Assembly: GCF_022808175.1 (NCBI RefSeq)
Contig: NZ_JALGBX010000007.1
Coordinates: 1-64,000, forward strand
Reading direction: 5' to 3'
Length of the DNA: 64,000 nucleotides
Source of the DNA: Streptomyces sp. AP-93
GTDB lineage: Bacteria > Actinomycetota > Actinomycetes > Streptomycetales > Streptomycetaceae
Below, one piece after another: positions 41,510 through 49,960 of this stretch; the stretch's first letter is position 1; each line of letters opens with the position of its first letter. The position numbers and the translations under genes are program-made. The notes beneath the pieces were generated by a model that was not told the DNA's origin, did not search any database, and saw nothing but the letters and a program-made list of their open reading frames with translations.

Positions 41510-42292
41510 ATGCTCTCTGCCCGCAGCCTGTTCCAGGAGATCGTCGAGAATGACGACTCCTTCCAGCTGTTCTGCTCCATCGCCGCCAGCGGGGAGTCCC
41601 AGGGCGGCTGGGAAAACGCCCGGATCGCGGCCCTGGTCCCCGACGGCATGCGCGACCTCGCGCCCAAGATCACCCGGCACGGCGCCGACGAGGACAAACA
41701 CGGCCGGCTCTTCAACGCCCTGCTGCGCAAGCGCGGCCTGCCGCCCGTCCCGGTCCCGCCCGAGACCGACTACACGATGCTGCTGGAGCGGCGCGGCATC
41801 GGCCTCGCGCACGACAAGCTCCGCCGCGACGAACCCCTGACCGAGCGCGACATCGTCGTCTACCTCGCGCACAGCCGGGTCACCGAACAGCGCGCCGCCG
41901 ACCAGATGGTCATGCTGGTCAAGTACTTCGGCGACCACCCCGAGGTCGGCAGGGCCATCCGCATGATCAGCCACGACGAGGACAACCACCTCGCCTACTG
42001 CCACGAGGAGTTGCTGCGCCTCGCCCGCGAGGGCCACGGGCCGGTCATCCACCGGGTCCTGCGCGAGAGCGCCCTCGCCGAGATCGCCGTCTACCGCGAC
42101 GTCAGCCTCGCCGTCATGGACCACATGGGCCGGCTGCTGCGCTGGCCCGCCCCGAAGGCCGCCGTGCTCGCCGCCGGGATCCGCGGGATGTACGCGTACG
42201 AGCGGTTCAGCGGCTGGCACCGGATGATCGACCTGCGCATGCCGGAGCGGCGCGATGCCCTCGGCGGCGCCCCGACGCCCGAATTCGCCTGA
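41510..42292 (+). CDS. Ferritin-like domain protein
   Basis: 260 residues, a mostly helical protein. Carboxylate/His ligand patterns typical of di-iron four-helix bundles are visible: HGADEDKHGRLF, HSRVTEQRAADQM and ISHDEDNHLAYCHEELL. The family is related to ferritin-like proteins of unknown function, some of them MiaE-like hydroxylases. It may bind iron or hydroxylate a tRNA or small molecule. ATG at 41510 is chosen; the upstream TTG at 41498 would overlap the GGAG site. The gene has a 189-bp leader region with a hairpin. Confidence 0.85.
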   Translation: MLSARSLFQEIVENDDSFQLFCSIAASGESQGGWENARIAALVPDGMRDLAPKITRHGADEDKHGRLFNALLRKRGLPPVPVPPETDYTMLLERRGIGLAHDKLRRDEPLTERDIVVYLAHSRVTEQRAADQMVMLVKYFGDHPEVGRAIRMISHDEDNHLAYCHEELLRLAREGHGPVIHRVLRESALAEIAVYRDVSLAVMDHMGRLLRWPAPKAAVLAAGIRGMYAYERFSGWHRMIDLRMPERRDALGGAPTPEFA

Positions 42293-42347
42293 GCCCGGGC
42301 CGGGCGGGTCCGGGCGAGCCATCCGCCGCCCGCCCCGCCCGCCCCGC

Positions 42348-43331
42348 CTAGAGCCAGCCGCGGCGCTTGAACATCCGGTGCAGGCCCACGCACACGACCG
42401 CCATCACCAGCACCACCAGCGGATAGCCCCAGCGCTGCTTGAGCTCCGGCATGTGCTCGAAGTTCATCCCGTAGATCCCCGCCACCATCGTCGGGACCGC
42501 CGCCATGGCCGCCCAGGCGGAGATCTTGCGCATGTCGTCGTTCTGCCGGACGCCCATCTGCGCCAGGTGCGCGGCCAGCGCGTCCGAGAGCAGTCGGTCC
42601 AGGCCCTCGATGTACTCGTTCGCCTTCGTCAGGTGGTCGGCGACGTCGCGGAAGAACGGCTGCGCGTGCTCGTGCACGAAGGGCACCGTCCCGAAGGCGA
42701 GCCGGTCCATCGGCTGCAGCAGCGGACTCGTGGCCCGGCGGAACTCCAGCACCTGCCGCTTGAACCCGTAGATCCGGGCGGCGGTGTTCTTGCTGTCCGC
42801 GGGATTCGGCGAGAACACCTCCGCCTCCAGCTCCTCCAGATCCGCCTGGAGCTCCGCGGCCACCTCGATGTAGTGGTCCACCACCGCGTCCGCGACCGCG
42901 TACAGCACCGCCGTCGGGCCGTGCCCCAGCACCTCGGGGTCCTGCTCCAGCCGGTGGCGTACGGCGGCCAGTGCGGCCCCCTCGCCGTGCCGGACCGTGA
43001 CGACGAAGGAGTCGCCGATGAACACCATCAGCTCGCCCGTGCTCACCGTGTCCGAGGCGTCGTCGTACAGCACGGGCTTGAGCACCACGAAGAGCGAATC
43101 GTCGTAGACCTCCATCTTCGGCCGCTGGTGCGCGGTCAGCGCGTCCTCCACCGCCAGCGGGTGCAGCCCGAACTCCTGGCTGACGTGCTCGAATTCCTTC
43201 TCCGTGGGCTCGTACATGCCCACCCAGAGGAAGGCGTCGCCGGTGGCCCGCGCCTCGTCGAGGGCATCGGAGAAGTCGTCGGGCGCCTCGGAGCGGCGGC
43301 CTTCGCGGTACATGGCGCAGTCCACAATCAC
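42348..43331 (-). CDS. corA: Magnesium and cobalt transport protein CorA
   Basis: 327 residues: a large cytoplasmic N-terminal domain (EFGLHPLAVEDALTAHQRPKMEVYDDSLFVVLKPV), long helices, then two C-terminal transmembrane segments. The signature YGMNFEHMPEL includes the GMN filter at residues 288-290. A pentameric channel for magnesium (and cobalt). GTG start. Divergent from the histidine phosphatase gene. Confidence 0.96.
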   Translation of the reverse strand: MIVDCAMYREGRRSEAPDDFSDALDEARATGDAFLWVGMYEPTEKEFEHVSQEFGLHPLAVEDALTAHQRPKMEVYDDSLFVVLKPVLYDDASDTVSTGELMVFIGDSFVVTVRHGEGAALAAVRHRLEQDPEVLGHGPTAVLYAVADAVVDHYIEVAAELQADLEELEAEVFSPNPADSKNTAARIYGFKRQVLEFRRATSPLLQPMDRLAFGTVPFVHEHAQPFFRDVADHLTKANEYIEGLDRLLSDALAAHLAQMGVRQNDDMRKISAWAAMAAVPTMVAGIYGMNFEHMPELKQRWGYPLVVLVMAVVCVGLHRMFKRRGWL

Positions 43332-43381
43332 TCGCGCATTGTTCCCTGCCCGGGCCCCGACCGCACGCCGACGTCACCGCA

Positions 43382-43387
43382 TACCCT
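43382..43387 (+). promoter_or_regulatory. -10 hexamer of a leaderless promoter before the histidine phosphatase
   Basis: TACCCT lies six bases before ATG 43394; no ribosome site is present. Confidence 0.45.
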
Positions 43388-43393
43388 TCTGCC

Positions 43394-44116
43394 ATGGCCA
43401 CGCTGATCCTCGTACGACACGGGCGGTCCACCGCCAACACCGCAGGGCTGCTCGCCGGATGGACCCCGGGGGTGACCCTCGACGAGCACGGAGCCGCACA
43501 GGCCGCCGCGCTGCCCGAGCGGCTCGCCGCCGTGCCCCTCGCCGCCGCCGTCACCAGCCCCCTGGAGCGGTGCGCCGAGACCCTGGCCCCGCTGCTCGCG
43601 GCCCGCCCCGGTCTCGCGCTGCACACCGACGAGCGGATCGGCGAGTGCCACTACGGCGACTGGTCGGGCCGCAAACTCTCCGAACTGTCCGAAGAACCGC
43701 TGATGCGCATCGTCCAGCAGCACCCCTCGGCCGCCGCCTTCCCCGGCGGCGAGTCCATGCGGGCCATGCAGGCCCGCGCCGTGGACGCCGTCCGCGACTG
43801 GAACGCGCGGATCGAGGAGGAGCACGGCACGGACGCCGTGTTCCTGATGTGCTCGCACGGCGACATCATCAAGTCCCTCGTCGCGGACGCCCTCGGCATG
43901 CACCTGGACCTCTTCCAGCGGATCCACGTCGACCCCTGCTCCGTCACCGCCATCCGCTACACACCGACCCGCCCCTTCCTCCTCCGGCTCGGCGACACCG
44001 GGGACTTCGCCTCCTTCGCACCCCGCGAAAGCGCCTCCCCGGACGCGGCGACGGCCCAGGACGCCGCGGAAGCGGGCGGCGAGGCCGTCGTGGGCGGTGG
44101 TGCGGGCGCGGTGTGA
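43394..44116 (+). CDS. Histidine phosphatase family protein (MSMEG_4193 type)
   Basis: 240 residues. The RHG motif VRHGRSTANTAGLLAGWTPGV at residues 8-10 carries the phospho-accepting His. Further catalytic residues are Arg in SPLERCAETL, Glu in RIGECHYGDWSG and His in MCSHGDIIKS. Members of this actinobacterial subgroup are encoded with mshC. They may act on a sugar or inositol phosphate, which fits a mycothiol-related role by context only. First of a probable four-gene group ending with mshC. The tail is Ala/Gly-rich. Confidence 0.92.
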   Translation: MATLILVRHGRSTANTAGLLAGWTPGVTLDEHGAAQAAALPERLAAVPLAAAVTSPLERCAETLAPLLAARPGLALHTDERIGECHYGDWSGRKLSELSEEPLMRIVQQHPSAAAFPGGESMRAMQARAVDAVRDWNARIEEEHGTDAVFLMCSHGDIIKSLVADALGMHLDLFQRIHVDPCSVTAIRYTPTRPFLLRLGDTGDFASFAPRESASPDAATAQDAAEAGGEAVVGGGAGAV

Positions 44117-44194
44117 TCGAACGGCGCAGTAGGGTGGACGGGCCAACCCATGGGCGCAGCCCTGCCCCTGCTGCCGACGCTTTGGAGACTGGAC

Positions 44195-44785
44195 GTGCCC
44201 CGTCAGGTGTTCCTCTACGACCCACCGGACCGTTTCGTGGCCGGCACGGTCGGCCTGCCTGGACGCCGTACGTTCTTCCTGCAGGCCTCCACCGGCCCCC
44301 GCGTCACCTCCGTCTCCCTGGAGAAGACCCAGGTGGCGGCGCTCGCGGAGCGGATGGAAGAACTGCTGGACGAGGTCGTACGGCGCACCGGGGGCAACGC
44401 CCCCGTCCCGGCCGTGGCCCCCGCCGAGGCGACCGACACCGCACCCCTGGACGTCCCCGTCGAGGAGGAGTTCCGCGTCGGCACCATGGCTCTGGCCTGG
44501 GACGGCGAGGACCAGCGCATGATCGTCGAGGCGCAGGCCCTGGTGGAGCTCGACGCCGACTCGGAGGAGGACCTCGCCGAGGCGGAGGAGCGGCTGCTCC
44601 AGGACGAGGAGAACGGGCCGCCGATGCTGCGCGTCCGCCTCACCGGCGCCCAGGCCCGGGCCTTCACCAAGCGGGCCCTGGACGTGGTCAACGCGGGCCG
44701 GCCGCCCTGCCCGCTGTGCAGCCTCCCGCTGGACCCCGAAGGGCACGTCTGCCCGCGCCAGAACGGCTACCGGCGCCAGGCGTGA
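44195..44785 (+). CDS. DUF3090-family protein
   Basis: 196 residues. The start VPRQVFLYDPPDRFVAGTVGLPGRRTFFLQA is the DUF3090 pattern. A C-terminal zinc-ribbon-like CPLCSLPLDPEGHVCPR suggests metal binding. Function unknown; the gene is consistently between the histidine phosphatase and the SCO1664-type gene in actinobacteria. GTG start with TTGGAGAC upstream. The stop overlaps the next start (GTGA). Confidence 0.92.
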   Translation: MPRQVFLYDPPDRFVAGTVGLPGRRTFFLQASTGPRVTSVSLEKTQVAALAERMEELLDEVVRRTGGNAPVPAVAPAEATDTAPLDVPVEEEFRVGTMALAWDGEDQRMIVEAQALVELDADSEEDLAEAEERLLQDEENGPPMLRVRLTGAQARAFTKRALDVVNAGRPPCPLCSLPLDPEGHVCPRQNGYRRQA

Positions 44786-45594
44786 ACGCCACGGGGGGAA
44801 CGGCGGAACTGGAAGCACTGCTGGCCCACGGGGAACTCACCGTCGTCGGCCGGATCCGGGAGGCGTCCAACGCCGTCCTGCTGTGCAGGGTCACGCACGG
44901 GGGCGTGAGCACCGACTGCGTGTACAAACCGGTCAAGGGCGAGAGCCCGCTGTGGGACTTCCCCGACGGGAACCTCGCCCAGCGCGAGGTCGCCGCGTAC
45001 CTGGTCTCCGAGGCCACCGGCTGGGGGCTGGTGCCCCCGACCGTGCTGCGCGACGGACCGTACGGCGAGGGCATGGTCCAGCAGTGGATCGAGACGGGGG
45101 AGTCCCCGGAGGCGGAACTGCTCGCGCTCGTGGACGGTGAGGAGGCGGGGGAGGGCTGGAAGCCCGTCGCCTTCGCCGAGGTCGGCGAGGGCCGCACCGC
45201 GCTCCTCGTGCACGCCGACGACGAACGGCTGCGCCGGATGTCCGTCCTCGACGTGGTGATCAACAACGGCGACCGCAAGGGCGGCCACCTGCTGCCCGCC
45301 CCCGACGGACGGCTCTACGGCATCGACCACGGAGTGACCTTCCACACCGAGGACAAACTGCGCACCCTGCTGTGGGGCTGGGCGGGGGAGCCGCTGACGG
45401 AGGAAGCGGGGTCCGTGCTGACCGCCCTGGAGGCCGGCCTGGCCGCCGGGCAGCCGCTGGCCACCCGACTGGCCGAACTGGTCACCACCGCCGAGCTGGC
45501 CGCCGTACGGGCCCGCGTGGCCCTGCTGCTGCGCACCGGGAGGCATCCGCAGCCTTCGGGGCAGTGGCCGGCGATCCCGTGGCCGCCCGTCTGA
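44782..45594 (+). CDS. SCO1664-family protein (PI3/4-kinase-like fold)
   Basis: 270 residues. VLLCRVTHGGVSTDCVYKPVKGESPLWDFP, with the Lys that would bind ATP, followed by LAQREVAAYLVSEATGWGLVPPTVLRDGPYGEGMVQQWI and VLDVVINNGDRKGGHLLPAPDGRLYGIDHGVTFH. The NNGDRKGGH and GIDHG blocks look like the catalytic and metal-binding loops of phosphoinositide-kinase-like proteins. It may phosphorylate an inositol compound or a protein; this is inference. The GTG start overlaps the DUF3090 stop. mshC lies 120 bp downstream. Confidence 0.9.
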   Translation: MNATGGTAELEALLAHGELTVVGRIREASNAVLLCRVTHGGVSTDCVYKPVKGESPLWDFPDGNLAQREVAAYLVSEATGWGLVPPTVLRDGPYGEGMVQQWIETGESPEAELLALVDGEEAGEGWKPVAFAEVGEGRTALLVHADDERLRRMSVLDVVINNGDRKGGHLLPAPDGRLYGIDHGVTFHTEDKLRTLLWGWAGEPLTEEAGSVLTALEAGLAAGQPLATRLAELVTTAELAAVRARVALLLRTGRHPQPSGQWPAIPWPPV

Positions 45595-45671
45595 CCGGGC
45601 CGGGGGCCGTACGGACCCGCACGCATAGAACCGGCCATGGCGCAAGAGTGCCGATCAAGACAACAGTGCAG

Positions 45672-45706
45672 GTCCGGTTAGTTTTCGGAACACCCGTCCG
45701 GTTAGT
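45672..45706 (+). repeat. Direct repeat GTCCGGTTAGT in the mshC promoter region
   Basis: Two exact 11-bp copies at 45672-45682 and 45696-45706, 24 bp apart start to start. The second ends 8 bp before the mshC ATG. It could be a tandem regulator site; no regulator is known. Confidence 0.5.
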
Positions 45707-45714
45707 CTCGAGAC

Positions 45715-46944
45715 ATGCATGCCTGGCCCGCTTCTGAGGTCCCCGCCCTGCCTGGCAAGGGCCGCGACCTCCAGATCCACGACACCGCGACCCAAGGGAC
45801 GATCACCCTCGCCCCCGGTCCCGTCGCCCGTATCTACGTCTGCGGGATCACCCCGTACGACGCGACGCACATCGGTCACGCGGCGACCTACAACGCGTTC
45901 GACCTCGTGCAGCGCGTGTGGCTCGACACCAAGCGGCAGGTCATCTACGTCCAGAACGTCACGGATGTCGACGATCCACTGCTGGAGCGGGCCCTGCGCG
46001 ACAACCAGGACTGGACCGAGCTCGCCGAACGCGAGACCGCTCTCTTCCGCGAGGACATGACCGCCCTGCGGATGCTGCCCCCGCAGCACTACATCGGCGC
46101 CGTCGAGGCCATACCCGGCATCGTGCCGCTGGTCGAGCGGCTGCGGGACGCGGGCGCCGCCTACGAGCTGGACGGCGACGTCTACTTCTCGGTGGAGTCC
46201 GACCCGAACTTCGGCAAGGTGTCCAACCTGGACGCCGAGGCGATGCGGCTGCTGTCGGCCGAGCGGGGCGGCGACCCGGACCGGGCGGGCAAGAAGAACC
46301 CGCTCGACCCGATGCTGTGGATGGCGGCCCGCCCGGGCGAGCCGAGCTGGGACGGCGGCTCGCTGGGCCGCGGCCGGCCCGGCTGGCACATCGAATGCGT
46401 GGCCATCGCCCTGGACCACCTGGGAATGACCTTCGACATCCAGGGCGGCGGCTCCGACCTGGCCTTCCCGCACCACGAGATGGGCGCCTCGCACGCGCAG
46501 GTCCTGACGGGCGAGTTCCCGATGGCCAAGGCGTACGTACACGCCGGGATGGTCGCGCTGCACGGCGAGAAGATGTCGAAGTCCAAGGGCAACCTGGTCT
46601 TCGTATCGGCCCTGCGGCGGGCCGGAGTGGACCCGGCGGCGATCCGCCTGGCCCTGCTCTCGCACCACTACCGCGCGGACTGGGAGTGGACCGACGCGGT
46701 CCTCGCGGAGGCGGTGGCCCGCCTGGAGCGCTGGCGCGCGGCCGTCTCCCGCCCCGACGGCATCCCGGCGGACGACCTGGTCGAGGAGGTCCGCGAGGCC
46801 CTCTCCAACGACCTGGACGCGCCTGCTGCTCTCGCGGCGGTGGACCGCTGGGTGGAGCGTCAGCTCGTCTCCGACGGCGACGACGAGTCGGCGCCGGGCC
46901 TCGTGTCCCGCACCGTCGACGCCCTGCTGGGCGTGGCCCTGTAA
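45715..46944 (+). CDS. mshC: MshC, cysteine:1-D-myo-inosityl-2-amino-2-deoxy-glucopyranoside ligase
   Basis: 409 residues, the usual MshC length. It is a cysteinyl-tRNA-synthetase-like enzyme: zinc Cys in YVCGITPYD, the HIGH-type motif [22 protein letters not shown], and the KMSKS motif in [10 protein letters not shown]. It joins cysteine to GlcN-Ins with ATP, the penultimate step of mycothiol synthesis, the main thiol of actinobacteria. The other msh genes are elsewhere. It follows the phosphatase/DUF3090/SCO1664 genes. Confidence 0.97.
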   Translation: MHAWPASEVPALPGKGRDLQIHDTATQGTITLAPGPVARIYVCGITPYDATHIGHAATYNAFDLVQRVWLDTKRQVIYVQNVTDVDDPLLERALRDNQDWTELAERETALFREDMTALRMLPPQHYIGAVEAIPGIVPLVERLRDAGAAYELDGDVYFSVESDPNFGKVSNLDAEAMRLLSAERGGDPDRAGKKNPLDPMLWMAARPGEPSWDGGSLGRGRPGWHIECVAIALDHLGMTFDIQGGGSDLAFPHHEMGASHAQVLTGEFPMAKAYVHAGMVALHGEKMSKSKGNLVFVSALRRAGVDPAAIRLALLSHHYRADWEWTDAVLAEAVARLERWRAAVSRPDGIPADDLVEEVREALSNDLDAPAALAAVDRWVERQLVSDGDDESAPGLVSRTVDALLGVAL

Positions 46945-46966
46945 GCAACCTGCGGCGCCGTGGCCG

Positions 46967-47107
46967 GGGGCTCCGCCCCCGGACCCCCGCTCCTCAAACG
47001 CCGGCGAGGCTGGATTTCGCCGGATGCGCCCGGAGGGGCTGGACGTGGCCCGTAGGGCAACTCCAGCCCCTCCGGCGTTTGAGGAGCGGGGTCCGGGGCG
47101 GAGCCCC
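46967..47107. repeat. Long imperfect inverted repeat between mshC and PAC2
   Basis: The left arm 46967-47014 and right arm 47061-47107 are complementary over about 47 bases apart from a few mismatches and single-base gaps. CTCCTCAAACGCCGG and its complement CCGGCGTTTGAGGAG are perfect. A second inner complementarity (47031-47043 with 47062-47074) could form an alternative structure. It resembles the dispersed palindromic elements common between Streptomyces genes and may act as a terminator for both converging genes. Confidence 0.8.
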
Positions 47108-47166
47108 GGGAAACGGCGAAAGGGCGGGGCGGGGAGAAATCCCCCGGCCCCGCCCCCACCACCGGG

Positions 47167-48180
47167 CTACGCCTCCGGAGGCGTCTCGCCCTCGTCCGGG
47201 GAGGCCGCCGGAGGGGCCGGGGGCTCGTCCCCCGACGGCTCCGGCCCCGGCCCCGGATCCGGCTTCCGCTTCGGCGGCCGGGTCAGCCCACCGGAGGTGT
47301 CCCGCAGGTACGAGCCGTCACCCGGCTCCGCGCCGGCGGACGGATCACGCCGCCGCAGGTACCGCTCGAACTCCCGGGCAATGGCATCGCCCGAAGCCTC
47401 CGGCAGGTCCGCCGTGTCCCGCGCCTCCTCCAGCGTCTGGACGTACTCCGCCACCTCGCTGTCCTCGGCCGCCAGTTGGTCCACGCCCAGCTGCCACGCC
47501 CGCGCGTCCTCGGGGAGTTCGCCCAGCGGGATCCGGATGTCGATCAGATCCTCCAGCCGGTTGAGCAGCGCGAGGGTCGCCTTCGGGTTCGGCGGCTGGG
47601 ACACGTAGTGCGGCACCGCCGCCCACAGGGACACCGCCGGCACCCCGGCATGGGTGCAGGCCTCCTGGAGGATGCCCACGATCCCGGTCGGGCCCTCGTA
47701 CTTGGTCTCCTCCAGGTCCATCGTCCGCGCCAGGTCCGCGTCCGAGGTCACCCCGCTGACCGGCACCGGGCGGGTGTGCGGGGTGTCGCCCAGCAGCGCC
47801 CCCAGGATGACGACCATCTCCACGCCGAGCTCGTGGGCGAAGCCCAGGATCTCGTTGCAGAACGAACGCCACCGCATGGACGGTTCGATGCCCCGCACCA
47901 GCACCAGGTCGCGCGGTTTGGTCCCGCCGATCCGGACCACCGACAACCGGGTCGTCGGCCACGTGATCTTCCGTACCCCGTTGTCCAGCCACACCGTCGG
48001 CCGGTTGACCTGGAAGTCGTAGTAGTCCTCGGCGTCCAGAGCCGCGAAGACCTCGCCCTTCCACTCCCGGTCCAGGTGTGCGACCGCACCGGAGGCCGCG
48101 TCACCCGCGTCGTTCCAGCCCTCGAACGCGGCCACCATGACCGGGTCGATCAGCTCGGGCACGCCCTCAAGCTCGATCAC
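47167..48180 (-). CDS. PAC2-family (proteasome assembly chaperone-like) protein
   Basis: 337 residues. The PAC2 domain covers most of the first 260 residues: MVAAFEGWNDAGDAASGAVAHL, EDYYDFQVNRPTVWL, GIEPSMRWRSFCNEIL, VILGALLGDTPHTRPVPVSG and TYEGPTGIVGILQEAC-type blocks. The C-terminus is Pro/Glu-rich and disordered. In archaea and eukaryotes PAC2 proteins assist proteasome assembly; actinobacteria have proteasomes, but the bacterial PAC2 role is not established. Proteasome genes are not in the window. Confidence 0.93.
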   Translation of the reverse strand: MIELEGVPELIDPVMVAAFEGWNDAGDAASGAVAHLDREWKGEVFAALDAEDYYDFQVNRPTVWLDNGVRKITWPTTRLSVVRIGGTKPRDLVLVRGIEPSMRWRSFCNEILGFAHELGVEMVVILGALLGDTPHTRPVPVSGVTSDADLARTMDLEETKYEGPTGIVGILQEACTHAGVPAVSLWAAVPHYVSQPPNPKATLALLNRLEDLIDIRIPLGELPEDARAWQLGVDQLAAEDSEVAEYVQTLEEARDTADLPEASGDAIAREFERYLRRRDPSAGAEPGDGSYLRDTSGGLTRPPKRKPDPGPGPEPSGDEPPAPPAASPDEGETPPEA

Positions 48181-48256
48181 CCAGGTCTCCTTCCGAAGTT
48201 CCCTTGTGTACGTGGGTCAGCCTAAGCCTTGATGAGGCACCGGCCACAGCCCACGA

Positions 48257-48290
48257 CAGAGGGGCGGTTCCCCCTGGAACCGCCCCTCTG
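48257..48290 (-). terminator. Terminator of the glycerol operon
   Basis: A 15-bp perfect stem CAGAGGGGCGGTTCC / GGAACCGCCCCTCTG with a 4-base loop, 18 bp beyond the glpD stop. Confidence 0.85.
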
Positions 48291-48307
48291 CCCGTTCACG
48301 CCACCGC

Positions 48308-49915
48308 TTATGCCTTGCGCGCCAGCATCTCCTCGACCCGGCCGCGCACTTCGGCGCTGTCCAGACCGCGGACCGTCACCGTCGTACGGCGCCGCAGCAC
48401 GTCGTCGGCCGTCTCGGCCCACTCGTTGTCGCGGGCGTAGGCGACCTGCGCCCAGATCTCCGGACCGTCCGGGTGGATCCGCTCGGCCAGCGCCGGGTCC
48501 TCGTTCGCGAGCCGCGCGATGTCGAAGGCCAGCGAGCCGTAGTGCGAGGCCAGGTGCCGCGCGGTCAGCGGGTCCATCCGGGAGCCCGGCTCGCGGTCCA
48601 CGAGCAGCCGGTGCGCCACCGCGTTCGGGTTCGCGACACCGGGCAGCGCGATCCGGCGCACGAGTGACTTCACCGGCTCCATGTCCTCGGTCAGCGGGCT
48701 GCCCGGAAGCTTGGCCAGCTTGTCCATGACCACGCGGCCGATGTGCCGGTACGTGGTCCACTTGCCGCCGGCCACCGACAGCATGCCGCCCGCGCCCTCG
48801 GAGACGACCGTCTCGCGCTTGGCCTTCTCCACCCCGCCCGGGCCGCCGGGCAGCACGCGCAGGCCCGCGAAGGCGTACGTCATCAGCGAGCGGTCCAGAT
48901 CGGCGTCCTTCACCGAGAAGGCCGCCTCGTCCAGGATCTGCTGGATGTCGCCCTCGGTGGCCCGCACGTCCGCCGGGTCGCCCTCGTACACCTCGTCGGT
49001 GGTGCCCAGCAGGAGCTGGTCCTCCCAGGGCAGGGCGAAGGTGATGCGGTACTTGTCGATCGGGGTGGCCATGGCGGCCTTCCACGGCGACTTGCGCTTC
49101 ATCACGATGTGCGCGCCCTTGGAGAGGCGGATCGACGGCATGGAGTGCTTGTCCTCCATGCGCCGCAGGTGGTCCACCCACGGGCCGGTGGCGTTGAGCA
49201 CCACGCGGGCGTCCACACCGAACTCGGTTCCGTCCAGGCGGTCCTTGAGCTCGGCGCCCGAGACCCGGCCGCGCGTCATGCGCAGCCCGGTGACCTCGGC
49301 GTGGTTCAGGACGACCGCGCCCGACTCGACGGCCGCGCGGACCGTCATGACGGCGACGCGCGAGTCGTTCATCTGGTGGTCGTAGTAGACGGCGACGGCC
49401 TTGAGGCCGTCCGTCTTCAGACCCGGGTTGTCGGCGGCGGCACGGGCCGGGGAAATGATCTTGCCCATGCCGTCGCCGAAGGCGGAGAGCGCCGAGTACG
49501 CGAACACGCCCGCGCCCAGCTTCGCCGCGCCCACCGGACCGCCCTTGTACACGGGGAGGTAGAAGGTGAGCGGGTTGACCAGGTGCGGGGCCACGTCCTT
49601 GGCCAGCACCCGGCGCTCGTGGTGGTTCTCGGCGACCAGCTTGACCGAACCGGTCTGCAGGTAGCGCAGGCCGCCGTGGACGAGCTTGGAGGAGGCCGAG
49701 GAGGTGGCGCCGGCGAAGTCGCCGGCGTCCACCATGGCGACCCGCAGACCCGACTGCGCGGCGTGCCAGGCCACCGAGGTGCCCAGGATGCCACCGCCGA
49801 TGACCAGCAGGTCGTACGTGGCCTTCGCCAGCTGCTCACGGGTCTCGGCGCGGCTCGCGTTCGAGCCGGCGGTCGGGTGCGTACCCAGGGTGGGAACGCT
49901 CTGCAGGGTGCTCAT
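48308..49915 (-). CDS. glpD: GlpD, glycerol-3-phosphate dehydrogenase (FAD)
   Basis: 535 residues. FAD motif DLLVIGGGILGTSVAWHAAQSGLRVAMVD near residue 35, the family block SSASSKLVHGGLRYLQTGSVKLVAE, and the C-terminal domain DPLTARHLASHYGS. A membrane-associated enzyme that oxidises glycerol-3-phosphate to dihydroxyacetone phosphate, feeding electrons to quinone. Last gene of glpF-glpK-glpD (the gylCAB order of streptomycetes), under GylR. Confidence 0.97.
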   Translation of the reverse strand: MSTLQSVPTLGTHPTAGSNASRAETREQLAKATYDLLVIGGGILGTSVAWHAAQSGLRVAMVDAGDFAGATSSASSKLVHGGLRYLQTGSVKLVAENHHERRVLAKDVAPHLVNPLTFYLPVYKGGPVGAAKLGAGVFAYSALSAFGDGMGKIISPARAAADNPGLKTDGLKAVAVYYDHQMNDSRVAVMTVRAAVESGAVVLNHAEVTGLRMTRGRVSGAELKDRLDGTEFGVDARVVLNATGPWVDHLRRMEDKHSMPSIRLSKGAHIVMKRKSPWKAAMATPIDKYRITFALPWEDQLLLGTTDEVYEGDPADVRATEGDIQQILDEAAFSVKDADLDRSLMTYAFAGLRVLPGGPGGVEKAKRETVVSEGAGGMLSVAGGKWTTYRHIGRVVMDKLAKLPGSPLTEDMEPVKSLVRRIALPGVANPNAVAHRLLVDREPGSRMDPLTARHLASHYGSLAFDIARLANEDPALAERIHPDGPEIWAQVAYARDNEWAETADDVLRRRTTVTVRGLDSAEVRGRVEEMLARKA

Positions 49916-49960
49916 ATCCGTTGACTCCTACTTGCTCGTCGAATTGCGCCGGCCGTGCGG

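Noticed and set aside
45595..45714. SigR-type promoter before mshC
   Set aside because: GGAAC and GTT occur, but the spacing between them is far too short for the SigR consensus.
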